NCBI RefSeq assembly: GCF_002734215.1
Contig: NZ_NSEB01000015.1
Coordinates: 189,833 to 253,832, forward strand
Direction of reading: 5' to 3'
Length of the DNA stretch: 64,000 nucleotides
Source of the DNA: Fredinandcohnia onubensis
GTDB lineage: Bacteria > Bacillota > Bacilli > Bacillales > Bacillaceae_L
The translations under genes were made by a program, and so were the position numbers. The notes below the pieces were generated by a model. That model worked only from the letters and a program-made list of their open reading frames with translations, was not told the DNA's origin and searched no databases. Below are positions 1 to 8,442 of the stretch, in pieces. The number at the start of each line of letters is the position of its first letter. Positions within the stretch are counted from its first letter, which is position 1.

Positions 1-1
1 A

Positions 2-721
2 AAGTCAAAGTTAGATAGATTAGTAGTCAAAGAAAAAATTACCCATGCCACAGCAGAACAAGCAAAAAAGAACTTGGGCATCACAACGGATATGAACTCA
101 TTTGCCGAATGCCAATTGGTCATTGAGGCAGCGCCAGAAAGGCTGGAAATTAAACGGTCCATCTTTTCACAACTGGAAGAAATCTGTTCGAAAGATTCGA
201 TATTGGCGTCGAATACTTCCTCACTTTCGATTACAGAAATTTCAGGTCAAAGCGCAAATCCAGAACGAATCGCAGGCTTGCACTTTTTCAATCCGGCACC
301 AATCATGCCACTTGTTGAAGTAGTAAAAGGGTTAAAAACAGCTTCCTCAACTGTTGAAACTCTTGTCCAATTTGCTCAAACAATTAATAAAAGTCCTGTG
401 ATGTGTAAGGATACCCCTGGTTTTATTGTGAATCGAGTGGCAAGGCCATTTTATAACGAAGCATTGCGAATTATGAATGATAAGATTGCAACGCCAAGTC
501 AAATCGATCGAATTATGAAGAATGCCGGCAATTTTAAAATGGGTCCTTTTGAATTGCAGGACCTCATCGGAATTGATATCAATTTTGCGACGACAAAATC
601 TGTATATGAAGGATTTCACGGAGAAAGCAGATTCCGCCCTCATTACTACCAAGAGCGGATGGTCCAATCAGGTAGCTTAGGAAGAAAAACAAAAGGAGGG
701 TTCTTTGATTATGACAATTAA
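2..721 (+). CDS. 3-hydroxyacyl-CoA dehydrogenase, 5'-truncated by window edge
   Basis: NAD-dependent oxidation of a 3-hydroxyacyl-CoA to the 3-oxoacyl-CoA, a beta-oxidation-like step. The frame is open to the left edge, so about 40-50 N-terminal residues with the Rossmann GxGxxG lie outside; 239 residues are visible. Seen: the end of the NAD domain (EAAPE; SNTSSLSI), the catalytic region HFFNPAPIMPLVEVV, then the C-terminal dimerisation domain (DTPGFIVNRVARPF; MGPFELQDLIGID). A TTG at 74 is an internal codon, not the start, because the sequence upstream of it reads as a normal family member. It overlaps the next gene by 11 bases, and the thiolase downstream implies a shared operon. In context it probably acts on 3-hydroxyadipyl-CoA; that is inference. 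Symbol left empty because paaH, hbd and mmgB types cannot be separated here. Confidence 0.93.
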   Translation, partial: KSKLDRLVVKEKITHATAEQAKKNLGITTDMNSFAECQLVIEAAPERLEIKRSIFSQLEEICSKDSILASNTSSLSITEISGQSANPERIAGLHFFNPAPIMPLVEVVKGLKTASSTVETLVQFAQTINKSPVMCKDTPGFIVNRVARPFYNEALRIMNDKIATPSQIDRIMKNAGNFKMGPFELQDLIGIDINFATTKSVYEGFHGESRFRPHYYQERMVQSGSLGRKTKGGFFDYDN

Positions 722-1460
722 AACAGTCTCAGTCGTAGGGGATAACCTTATTGCAAAAGAACTCTCCAACTCTTTTCAAGACAACCCACGCGTTCATTTG
801 GTTGATACGAAAGCTTTGAATGATCAGGTGGATGTCGTCATTGAAACGATGAATCTTGATAAGGAAGAAAAAAAGCGTAGAATCGGGGAAATTGAGGCAA
901 GTGTTTCACCTACTACCTTGATTTTATCAACTACCCTCGGCGTGACAGCGACTGAGGTTGCTTCATGGCTTTTTCATCCTGAAAGATTAATAGGATTTGG
1001 GACTTTCGCTAATTTTAGAAAGGGCAGTTTAATTGAAGTGGCATTACCATTACAAGCTGATGCAAGTAATCTTCAAGCTGCCGCAGACACTTTTTCATTA
1101 ATCAATCAGGATATTGAAGTTGTTGAGGATGAGGTAGGATTTGTTTTCCCAAGGATCTTATCAATGATTGTCAATGAAGCGGCCTATGCATTATCAGAGC
1201 AAACGGCAGAGGCTGAGGCAATTGATGTTGCAATGAAAAAAGGCACTAATTATCCAATGGGTCCGCTTGAGTGGGCAGGAGAAATTGGGGTTGATGATAT
1301 ATTTGCAGTGTTAAGTGGATTATATCGTGAATTAGGGGAGGAACGTTATCGCCCAGCTCCACTTATTCGAAAGCTTGTATACGCCGGCTGGATTGGTGGA
1401 GAAACCGATAAATGCTTTTACCATTATCAAAACCGCAAAAATAAGGAGCTTTCAGTATGA
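711..1460 (+). CDS. Degenerate 3-hydroxyacyl-CoA dehydrogenase-like protein
   Basis: A 249-residue relative of the preceding enzyme with key positions altered. The N-terminal VVGDNLIAKELS sits where the dinucleotide-binding GxGxxG should be, the NAD domain is shortened, and the catalytic HFFNP segment is replaced by GFGTFANF, so the catalytic His is absent. The C-terminal domain is better kept (DEVGFVFPRILSMIVNEAAYAL; YPMGPLEWAGEIGVDDI). I chose ATG 711, 11 nt after GGAGG (695-699); an in-frame TTG at 705 is the alternative. It starts inside the upstream gene and its stop overlaps the thiolase start as ATGA, so translation is probably coupled. E. coli PaaH has two C-terminal-type domains in one chain, so this may be a separated non-catalytic partner subunit. 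Function unproven. Confidence 0.85.
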   Translation: MTIKTVSVVGDNLIAKELSNSFQDNPRVHLVDTKALNDQVDVVIETMNLDKEEKKRRIGEIEASVSPTTLILSTTLGVTATEVASWLFHPERLIGFGTFANFRKGSLIEVALPLQADASNLQAAADTFSLINQDIEVVEDEVGFVFPRILSMIVNEAAYALSEQTAEAEAIDVAMKKGTNYPMGPLEWAGEIGVDDIFAVLSGLYRELGEERYRPAPLIRKLVYAGWIGGETDKCFYHYQNRKNKELSV

Positions 1461-2656
1461 GAGAAGCTGTAATAATTGATGCAGTTCGGACACCAATAGG
1501 AAAACTTAACGGTTCGCTTACGAGTGTACGACCTGATGATCTTGCAGCCCATGTGATCAAGCAATTAATGGCTCGTGTTGACCTGGATTCGTCTCAAGTT
1601 GAAGATGTGTTATTCGGTTGTGCGAATCAAGCAGGTGAAGATAATCGAAATGTTGCAAGAATGGGATTGTTATTAGCTGGGCTTCCTATTTCGATTCCGG
1701 GAGTAACGGTTAATAGACTTTGTGGTTCTGGATTAGAGGCAGTTAATCAGGCAGCCGCTTCGATTAAGTCAGGCCTAGGAGATGTCTTTATTGCAGGAGG
1801 AACGGAAAGTATGACCCGTGCTCCGTATGTAATGATGAAACCACAAGTTACAAGTGCAAAGGGGAATCAGACTTTGCATGATACGATGCTCGGCTGGAGA
1901 CTTGTTAATCCAACCATGAATGAAATGTATCCTCCAATTAGTTTAGGAGAAACGGCTGAAAATGTAGCAGAGAAATATGGGATTTCAAGAGCAGAACAGG
2001 ATGATCTTGCCCTTTTAAGTCAGCAAAAGGCAGCCGCAGCGATTCAAAGTGGAAGATTTAATGATGAGATTGTGCCGATTGAAATACCACAAAGAAAAGG
2101 AGAGCCTCTTCTTTTCAGCGAGGATGAACATGTTCGACCTGGAACCACTTTGGAAACGCTGTCTAAACTTAAGCCGGTTTTCCGAAAGAATGGGACGGTT
2201 ACTGCTGGAAATTCATCTGGTATTAATGATGGATCTAGTGCCATCCTCGTAATGGAAAAGGAGCTTGCAGAAAGGCTTGGATTAAAGCCAATTGCTAGAG
2301 TAGTGACATCTGCTGTTAGTGGTGTCCATCCGGACTTTATGGGAATCGGCCCGATTCCAGCGACAAGAAAAGCATTACAAAGAGCAGGTTTAACTGTTGA
2401 TGACCTTGATTTGATAGAAATTAATGAAGCATTTGCAGCACAATCTGTTGCATGTATTAAAGAACTCGAACTAGATATGGAGAAAGTGAATGTCAATGGT
2501 GGTGCAATTGCTTTAGGCCATCCACTAGGATGCAGCGGTGCGCGTATTGTTACTACACTTGTTCATGAGATGCAAAAACGTGATGTGCGTTATGGCTTAG
2601 CCACTATGTGCATCGGTGTCGGTCAAGGAATCGCAACGATTATAGAGAAAATGTAG
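1457..2656 (+). CDS. 3-oxoadipyl-CoA/acetyl-CoA thiolase (PcaF/PaaJ type)
   Basis: Thiolytic cleavage of a 3-oxoacyl-CoA, most likely 3-oxoadipyl-CoA to acetyl-CoA and succinyl-CoA. At 399 residues it has the usual thiolase length. Active-site nucleophile Cys about residue 90 in NRLCGSGLEA; NEAFAAQ about 323; catalytic His in GGAIALGHPLGCSG about 350; second Cys in ATMCIGVGQG about 384. The stretch GCANQAGEDNRNVARM is typical of the beta-ketoadipyl-CoA thiolases PcaF/PaaJ rather than of fatty-acid FadA enzymes. It begins within the stop of the previous gene (ATGA), so the three genes are co-translated. It supports this cluster ending in acetyl-CoA plus succinyl-CoA, as in aromatic degradation. 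A general acetyl-CoA acetyltransferase role cannot be excluded. Confidence 0.92.
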   Translation: MREAVIIDAVRTPIGKLNGSLTSVRPDDLAAHVIKQLMARVDLDSSQVEDVLFGCANQAGEDNRNVARMGLLLAGLPISIPGVTVNRLCGSGLEAVNQAAASIKSGLGDVFIAGGTESMTRAPYVMMKPQVTSAKGNQTLHDTMLGWRLVNPTMNEMYPPISLGETAENVAEKYGISRAEQDDLALLSQQKAAAAIQSGRFNDEIVPIEIPQRKGEPLLFSEDEHVRPGTTLETLSKLKPVFRKNGTVTAGNSSGINDGSSAILVMEKELAERLGLKPIARVVTSAVSGVHPDFMGIGPIPATRKALQRAGLTVDDLDLIEINEAFAAQSVACIKELELDMEKVNVNGGAIALGHPLGCSGARIVTTLVHEMQKRDVRYGLATMCIGVGQGIATIIEKM

Positions 2657-2673
2657 GGAGTGAAACAACATCT

Positions 2674-4158
2674 ATGGTGGAATTAAAAGAAACGTACCAA
2701 CTATTGATTAATGGAGAATACTCAAATAGTAGCAATAATGAATTTTTCGAGACTTATAACCCAGCAACTGGTGAGGTTATCGCAAAAGTAGCAAAAGCGA
2801 CAAAAGAAGATGTGGATCGTGCTGTTGACGCAGCAAGAAACGCATTTGAAAACGGAAAGTGGCCGAAATTGCCTCAAGCAAGAAGAGCAAGAGTACTTAA
2901 CAATATTGCAGCAATTATGCGTGAACGTTTCAATGATCTTGTTGAAGCAGAAGTATTAAATAGTGGAAAAACAGTTGCTGCTGCCAAGGGGCAAATTGGT
3001 CAAGCTATTGAAGACTTTGAATTTTATGCAGGGGCCATCACAACCTTTGGAGGACGTACGAATCCAGTTCCGAATGGATTTTTTAACTACACCGTAAAAG
3101 AACCTGTAGGAGTTTGTGCGCAAATTATTCCATGGAACTATCCATTAATGATGGCTGCTTGGAAAATCGCACCTGCCATTGCAGCAGGATGTCCAGTTAT
3201 TCTAAAGCCAGCATCACATACACCGATTACTGCTTATATGCTTGCAGATATCTGCCATGAAGCAGGGGTTCCAGCTGGCGTCGTGAATGTTATCACAGGA
3301 AGCGGTTCGGTAATTGGTCCTTACTTAACGACTCACCCTGGTGTCGATAAAGTAGCCTTCACAGGCGAAACAGAAACCGGGAAAGACATTATGGCGAAAG
3401 CTTCAACGACCTTAAAGCGTGTTACTTTAGAGTTAGGTGGGAAATCCCCTAATATCGTATTTGATGATGCTGATATTGACGGCGCAGTAGCAGGTTCTAT
3501 TTATGGAATCTTCTATAACACCGGTCAATCATGTGAGGCCCGTTCAAGATTATTCGTACATGAAAACATTTATGATGAATTTGTCGAAAAATTTATTGAA
3601 AAGGCCCAAAAACTTAAGGTTGGTGACCCATTCGATAAGGAAACACATATGGGAGCCCTGATTTCTAAAGACCATGAAGAAGTTGTAGACGGCTATGTAA
3701 AACTTGCAATTGAAGAGGGCGGAGAAGTTCTATATGGAGGAAAAAGACCAGAAGGCGGCGAATTTGATAAAGGGTATTGGTATTTACCAACTGTTATCGG
3801 AAATGTCACAAACGACATGAGAATTGCTCAAGAAGAAGTCTTCGGTCCAGTTGTTGTTATCATGAAGTTTAAAGATGAAGCTGAAGTCCTTGAGCAATCA
3901 AATGATTCTATTTTTGGACTTGGTTCAGCTGTCTGGACAAAGGATCACGGTAAAGCACATCGAATTGCAGAAGGCATTCGTGCAGGTATTGTCATGATAA
4001 ATTGCCCAATTTCAGCCTTCCCTGGAACACCATTTGGTGGTTACAAGCAATCAGGGTTTGGAAGAGAATTGAGTGTAGAAACACTTGATCTGTATTCAGA
4101 GACAAAGAGTGTTGTCTCATATAATGGAGAGCGTCCACTAAATATTTTCAGAATATAG
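2674..4158 (+). CDS. NAD(P)-dependent aldehyde dehydrogenase
   Basis: Oxidises an aldehyde to the acid. The 494 residues are full length for the classic ALDH fold: PWNYP (oxyanion Asn), ILKPASHTP (cofactor), GETETGKDIM, general-base Glu in LELGGKSP, catalytic Cys in GQSCEARSR, EEVFGPV and GGYKQSGFGRE. I preferred ATG 2674 over a longer frame from 2608, because the extra 22 residues overlap the thiolase tail and are not ALDH-like; the GGGAG at 2656-2660 is 13 nt away, so GTG 2677 is also possible. It lies 17 bp after the thiolase in the same operon. The sequence resembles the betaine/phenylacetaldehyde-type ALDH class more than the BoxD or PaaZ semialdehyde dehydrogenases I know, so an aromatic aldehyde substrate is plausible but not shown. 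Confidence 0.92.
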   Translation: MVELKETYQLLINGEYSNSSNNEFFETYNPATGEVIAKVAKATKEDVDRAVDAARNAFENGKWPKLPQARRARVLNNIAAIMRERFNDLVEAEVLNSGKTVAAAKGQIGQAIEDFEFYAGAITTFGGRTNPVPNGFFNYTVKEPVGVCAQIIPWNYPLMMAAWKIAPAIAAGCPVILKPASHTPITAYMLADICHEAGVPAGVVNVITGSGSVIGPYLTTHPGVDKVAFTGETETGKDIMAKASTTLKRVTLELGGKSPNIVFDDADIDGAVAGSIYGIFYNTGQSCEARSRLFVHENIYDEFVEKFIEKAQKLKVGDPFDKETHMGALISKDHEEVVDGYVKLAIEEGGEVLYGGKRPEGGEFDKGYWYLPTVIGNVTNDMRIAQEEVFGPVVVIMKFKDEAEVLEQSNDSIFGLGSAVWTKDHGKAHRIAEGIRAGIVMINCPISAFPGTPFGGYKQSGFGRELSVETLDLYSETKSVVSYNGERPLNIFRI

Positions 4159-4203
4159 TATATATAAATAATTTTCCAATAAAACAAATGGAGGAATGTA
4201 AAC

Positions 4204-4998
4204 ATGTCAATTAATTTAGAAACAAAAAATCTTACTGTAAAAAAAGTCGACGGGATCGCTGAAGTTCACATTCATGTAAATAAAACAAACTCATATGACC
4301 TTGAGTATTACAAAGAGTTAAATGCGGCAATTGATGACATTCGTTTTGATAATGACATTAAAGTAGCTGTACTAATGAGTGATATGCCAAAGTTCTTCTC
4401 AGCAGGAGCGAATATCAATTTCTTAAAATCTGCTGAACCACGTTTTAAAACACAGTTCTGCTTATTCTGTAACGAAACTTTAGATAAAATTGCACGTTCA
4501 CCACAAATTTGGATAGCTTGCTTAGAAGGTCATACTGTTGGTGGGGGACTAGAAATGGCTCTTGCTTGTGATTTACGTTTCATGGGAGACCAAGCAGGTA
4601 AGATTGGACTTCCAGAAGTATCTCTTGGCGTATTAGCAGGTACAGGTGGAACTCAGCGTCTAGCTCGTCAAGTTGGACACTCTAAAGCCCTAGATTTAAA
4701 TATCACAGGTGAAACATTAACACCACAAGAAGCATTAGCTATTAAACTAGTAGATCGTGTATATCCGCAAGAAGAAACAAGAGCGAAAACATTAGAATAT
4801 GCACAAAAAATTGCAAACAGCGCAACGTATGCAACTTCTAATATTAAGCTATCGATCATGAATGGAAAAGAAATGCCACTTAACGTAGCGATTCGTTATG
4901 AGGGTGAGCTTCAAAACCTATTATTCCGTTCTCAAGATGCACAAGAAGGTTTAAGTGCATTCATTGAAAAGCGCGAACCAAACTGGTCAGGTAAGTAA
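4204..4998 (+). CDS. Enoyl-CoA hydratase/isomerase family protein
   Basis: Crotonase-fold enzyme of 264 residues, hydrating or isomerising an unsaturated acyl-CoA. Visible are the oxyanion loop FSAGANINFL (about 62-71), the second oxyanion hole with a Glu in GHTVGGGLEMALACD (about 109-123) and the catalytic PEVSLGVLAGTGGTQRLA (about 140-157), so both acidic positions used by hydratases are kept. The RBS is GGAGG at 4191-4195. A 45-bp gap separates it from the ALDH gene with no terminator seen, so it is probably co-transcribed. It would supply the hydration step before the two dehydrogenase-type proteins and the thiolase. The exact substrate is inferred only from context (2,3-dehydroadipyl-CoA or similar). 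Confidence 0.92.
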   Translation: MSINLETKNLTVKKVDGIAEVHIHVNKTNSYDLEYYKELNAAIDDIRFDNDIKVAVLMSDMPKFFSAGANINFLKSAEPRFKTQFCLFCNETLDKIARSPQIWIACLEGHTVGGGLEMALACDLRFMGDQAGKIGLPEVSLGVLAGTGGTQRLARQVGHSKALDLNITGETLTPQEALAIKLVDRVYPQEETRAKTLEYAQKIANSATYATSNIKLSIMNGKEMPLNVAIRYEGELQNLLFRSQDAQEGLSAFIEKREPNWSGK

Positions 4999-5088
4999 GA
5001 AATAATTTGTTATTCTTCATTTCGGTTTATTAACACTATATTCACAGTGTCAATGTCAAAATATCAACTATGAATTACTCCGAAAAAG

Positions 5089-5111
5089 GTGGAGGTAACG
5101 ATTACCTCCAC
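5089..5111 (+). terminator. Stem-loop between hydratase and CoA ligase genes
   Basis: A perfect 10-bp inverted repeat (GTGGAGGTAA / TTACCTCCAC) with a 3-nt loop. The nearest T-run (5121-5126) starts about 10 nt after the stem, so it is a weak terminator or an mRNA-stability element that may lower expression of the ligase gene. Confidence 0.5.
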
Positions 5112-5156
5112 TATCTTAAATTTTTTCTATCTACAAGATAGGTAAGGAGGAAAAGT

Positions 5157-6731
5157 GTGATAAAGGTAGCTTCGGATTTAAAGGGAATTGCAACGAAGTA
5201 CAATGCAGCCGATCGATTTATTGAAGAAAATGTACGAAACGGACTAGGGGAAAAAATAGCCATAATAAGTGGAGACGAACAAGTCTCTTATCAAGAACTT
5301 CTTAATCGTGTGAACCAATTTGGTAACGCTCTCAAAAAGTTGGGTGTTGAAAATGAAAACCGTATGCTGATGGTTATGCATGACACGGTTGAGAATATCG
5401 TTTCCTTTTATGGGGCGATAAAAATTGGTGCACTTCCAATCCCATCTAACACCATGCTACAGCCTGGGGATTATGAATATCTATTAAACCACAGTCGTTC
5501 GAAAGTACTTGTTATTCACGAGGATCTTTGGAGCAAAATTAAGGCAAATAGAGATCGATTTGTCTTCCTTCAGCATGTTATCGTCGTAACAGAAAACACA
5601 ACAGTAGATGCAAATGAAATTGATTACCATGACCTGATAAGTAATGCTTCAACAGAGCTTGAGTCGTTTTTATCAGTGAAGGATGACCCTGCATTCTGGC
5701 TATACAGTTCTGGTAGCACTGGAAATCCAAAAGGTGTTATTCACCATCAACGAAGCATGGAAGCAGCGTATAACACGTATGGGAAACAAGTTTTGGGGAT
5801 AAGTGAAAATGATGTTACCTTCTCCGCTTCAAAGCTCTTTTTTGCGTATGGGCTTGGAAATGGGATGTATTTCCCGTTAGGAGCTGGAGCCACAACTGTT
5901 TTATTAAAGGATCGTCCTACGCCTGATAAAGTGTTTGAAACACTTGAAAAGACAAAACCAACGATCTTTTTTGGTGTTCCAACACTTTATGGTAGTTTGA
6001 TTAACTATGTTGAGCGTACAGGAAAAATTCCTGACTTATCATCAGTGAGAGTATGTGTATCTGCTGGTGAGGCGCTCCCTGATACATTTGTGAACAAATG
6101 GAAGCAACTCTTTAATCTTGATATTTTGGATGGTATTGGATTAACAGAAGCACTACATATTTTTATTTCGAATCGGGTCGGAGATATTCGTCCTGGAAGC
6201 ACAGGGAAGCCTGTCCCTGGATATGAGGCGAAAATTGTTAATGACGATTTCGTGGAAGTAGAACCAAATGAAGTTGGGGACTTAGTTATTAAAGGGGAAA
6301 GCCTAACTGGTGGTTATTGGGCAAATATCGCTGAAAATCAGAAAAAACTCAAAGGCGAATGGATGTATACCGGGGATAAATATTACAAGGATGAAGAAGG
6401 TTATTTTTGGTATTCAGGGCGTTCAGATGACATGCTGAAGGTAGGCGGAATCTGGGTTTCTCCAATTGAAGTAGAATCAACTCTACTCAAACATGACTCC
6501 GTTCTAGAGGTCGCAGTAATCGGCGTCAAGACAGAGGATAATCTAGATCTTCCAAAAGCTTGTATTGTGCTTAAAGAAGGGGTTGTCCCATCTGAAGAAT
6601 TGAAAGCAGAATTAAAAGCTTATGTAAAAGCAAACTTAGCCCCTTATAAGTATCCTAGAATCATAGAGTTTATGGATGAAATCCCAAAAACGGCTTCTGG
6701 GAAGATGCAACGTTTTAAATTAAGACAATAA
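5157..6731 (+). CDS. Benzoate-CoA ligase family acyl-CoA synthetase
   Basis: ATP-dependent activation of a carboxylic acid, probably benzoate or another aromatic acid, to its CoA thioester through an acyl-AMP. The 524 residues fit the family. Motifs: P-loop YSSGSTGNPKG (about 183-193), FFAYGLGNGMYFPLGAGA, GLTEALHIFISNRVGDIRPGS with the benzoate-ligase-like LHIFISN block, hinge YSGRSDDMLKVGG, and catalytic Lys in PKTASGKMQRFKLR. GTG start with AAGGAGG 6 nt upstream (5144-5150). This enzyme places the cluster in an aromatic-CoA route; the ring-attacking enzymes (benzoyl-CoA epoxidase or similar) are not in the window and may lie to the left. Cyclohexanecarboxylate or hydroxybenzoate are alternative substrates. 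Confidence 0.88.
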   Translation: MIKVASDLKGIATKYNAADRFIEENVRNGLGEKIAIISGDEQVSYQELLNRVNQFGNALKKLGVENENRMLMVMHDTVENIVSFYGAIKIGALPIPSNTMLQPGDYEYLLNHSRSKVLVIHEDLWSKIKANRDRFVFLQHVIVVTENTTVDANEIDYHDLISNASTELESFLSVKDDPAFWLYSSGSTGNPKGVIHHQRSMEAAYNTYGKQVLGISENDVTFSASKLFFAYGLGNGMYFPLGAGATTVLLKDRPTPDKVFETLEKTKPTIFFGVPTLYGSLINYVERTGKIPDLSSVRVCVSAGEALPDTFVNKWKQLFNLDILDGIGLTEALHIFISNRVGDIRPGSTGKPVPGYEAKIVNDDFVEVEPNEVGDLVIKGESLTGGYWANIAENQKKLKGEWMYTGDKYYKDEEGYFWYSGRSDDMLKVGGIWVSPIEVESTLLKHDSVLEVAVIGVKTEDNLDLPKACIVLKEGVVPSEELKAELKAYVKANLAPYKYPRIIEFMDEIPKTASGKMQRFKLRQ

Positions 6732-6973
6732 TCAGTGGTTTTTGGTGCGGAAGTAAAATTAACGTAATAAATTAAGAGAGGCTAACTTCGTAAAAAAAGT
6801 ATTTTTTCAATTTAACAAAAAAGCTTAATTTACAGTATGTGTTGATTAAATAGAGGTCGTGTTGGTACTAAAGGCAGAAAATGTAAGCCGTTATTCCAAC
6901 CCTCCTCCATTTTTTTTGCATGAAATTCCGAAGAAGTCTATTACGTTTTTTTTATGGAAGTCAAAAATATGTA

Positions 6974-7002
6974 TTGAATATTTAAGTAGTTATAACTATA
7001 AT
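6974..7002 (+). promoter_or_regulatory. Sigma-A-like promoter of the ABC importer operon
   Basis: TTGAAT (6974-6979), a 17-bp spacer and TATAAT (6997-7002), about 130 bp before the binding-protein start. The 401-bp gap 6732-7132 is otherwise AT-rich; a 70-codon frame at 6859 has no RBS and no protein-like character. No clear terminator follows the ligase gene, so read-through may add to expression. Confidence 0.6.
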
Positions 7003-7132
7003 AATATTCAAAATACTAAAAATTTTGGAAAGGGGGTATCCATACATAATCCAAAAGTCCTGTTAGTGTAAAAAGTGTATTCACCAAAGAGGGTCAATAT
7101 TGAATGCGTTTCCATTAAAGGGAGGGTTACCT

Positions 7133-8371
7133 ATGAAACTAGTAAAAAGAAATTGGTTGATCATGTTGGCATTTGTTCTATTGCTCTCAGCATGTAGCTC
7201 AGGGGCAATCAGTACAACTACGGAAAATAACAAAAAAGAAGAAAATGAGGAACCAACTACAACTGATTCTTCAAGTGACGAGCCAATTAAAATTGGTGCT
7301 TTACTACCTTCAACAGGTGTATATGCTTCACTTGGGGAAAATGTTAAGAACGGTATGGAGCTCTATTTTGAAGAAATCGGTTGGGAAGTCGCCGGTAAGA
7401 AAATTGAGATTGTTCATGAAGATACGGAGGCAGACCCACAAGTTTCCTTACGTAAGCTTCGTAAATTAATGGAACAGGACAAAATTGACATTTTGACTGG
7501 TCCAATCAGTACTGCAGTTGCTTATGCGATTCGTGACGAGGTTGATAAGAACAAATTACCATTCCTTGTTTCTCATGCTGGTGGAAATGATTTAACAAGA
7601 ACAAAGCGTAGTGATTATATCTGGCGTTCGTCTTTCTCTTCCTACCAAATTGGACACTCTATGGGCCAATGGGCATATGACAATATTGGTGGAAAAATCT
7701 ATTTAACAGCTGCTGACTATGCATTTGGTCATGAAGCTACGGCAGCATTTAAGGATGCTTATACGGCAGCAGGTGGAGAAATTGTTGAGGAAGTATTCGC
7801 TCCACTAGGAAATAACGATTTCTCTTCTTACCTAGCAAAAATGAATCGTGATGACATTGATGGAATCTATGCATTCTTTGCGGGTACAGACGCAATTCGC
7901 TTCGTTCAACAATACGAGCAATATGGATTAAAAGGTAAGATTCCTTTAATTGGTTCTGGATGGCTTACTGCTGAGGATACTCGTCCACAGCAAGGAACTG
8001 CTCCTGAAGGCATTATTGCTTCAATTTTCTGGGATTATAGTCTAGATACTCCTGAAAATAAAAAATTCGTTGAAGCGTATGAAGCGAAGTACGATGCGAG
8101 ACCAAGTATCGAATCTGCAGAAGGTTATGATGCAGCGGCGATTATGGCAAAAGCAATCGAAGCATTAAACGGGGATGTTTCAGACCCTGATAAACTAGTA
8201 GAGGAAATCTCAAAGGTTGAACTGAATAGCCCAAGAGGCCCAATCAAGTTTGACCCAGAAACTCATCAAATCATCCAAAACCTTTATATCGTAGAAACGT
8301 ACCTTGATGGTGACAAGACGGAAAATAAAGTAATCGACACAGTACCAGAAGTTGTCGACCCAGGAAAATAA
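7133..8371 (+). CDS. Branched-chain amino acid/aromatic-acid ABC importer, substrate-binding lipoprotein
   Basis: Extracellular receptor of a HAAT-type ABC importer, 412 residues. ATG 7133 is preferred over an earlier in-frame TTG (7100) because AAAGGGAGGG precedes it and it gives a clean lipoprotein signal, MKLVKRNWLIMLAF..., with lipobox LSAC (Cys about 21). A Thr/Ser/Glu-rich linker follows, then a Peripla_BP_6-type domain starting IKIGALLPSTGVYASLGENVKNG, including DPQVSLRKLRKLMEQDKIDILTGP and the C-terminal SAEGYDAAAIMAKAI. Placed directly after a benzoate-CoA-ligase-like gene, it probably binds an aromatic acid, as related HAAT systems in aromatic degraders do; amino acids remain possible. 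A hairpin separates it from the permeases. Confidence 0.92.
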   Translation: MKLVKRNWLIMLAFVLLLSACSSGAISTTTENNKKEENEEPTTTDSSSDEPIKIGALLPSTGVYASLGENVKNGMELYFEEIGWEVAGKKIEIVHEDTEADPQVSLRKLRKLMEQDKIDILTGPISTAVAYAIRDEVDKNKLPFLVSHAGGNDLTRTKRSDYIWRSSFSSYQIGHSMGQWAYDNIGGKIYLTAADYAFGHEATAAFKDAYTAAGGEIVEEVFAPLGNNDFSSYLAKMNRDDIDGIYAFFAGTDAIRFVQQYEQYGLKGKIPLIGSGWLTAEDTRPQQGTAPEGIIASIFWDYSLDTPENKKFVEAYEAKYDARPSIESAEGYDAAAIMAKAIEALNGDVSDPDKLVEEISKVELNSPRGPIKFDPETHQIIQNLYIVETYLDGDKTENKVIDTVPEVVDPGK

Positions 8372-8381
8372 GAAAATAATT

Positions 8382-8421
8382 AAAGAAGGAGGCAAAGGTA
8401 ACAGGTGTTGCCTCTTTCTTT
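8382..8421 (+). terminator. Intercistronic hairpin after the binding-protein gene
   Basis: Fourteen-base arms (8382-8395 and 8408-8421; one G-T pair) around a 12-nt loop, ending in a T-rich stretch. It probably acts as a partial terminator or 3' end protector, giving more binding protein than permease. Confidence 0.65.
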
Positions 8422-8442
8422 TCATTTGATGGGAGGAAAGGA

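Noticed and set aside
2044..2496. A 150-codon minus-strand frame inside the thiolase gene
   Set aside because: Antisense shadow; the plus strand carries all thiolase active-site motifs.
1..6731. Assigning the cluster firmly to phenylacetate (paa) or benzoyl-CoA (box) pathways
   Set aside because: No epoxidase, ring-hydrolase or PaaK/BoxC gene is visible; only the shared lower steps and a benzoate-ligase-like enzyme are present.
6859..7071. A 70-codon frame between the CoA ligase and the importer
   Set aside because: No RBS, unusual composition, overlaps the importer promoter; no protein-like signal.
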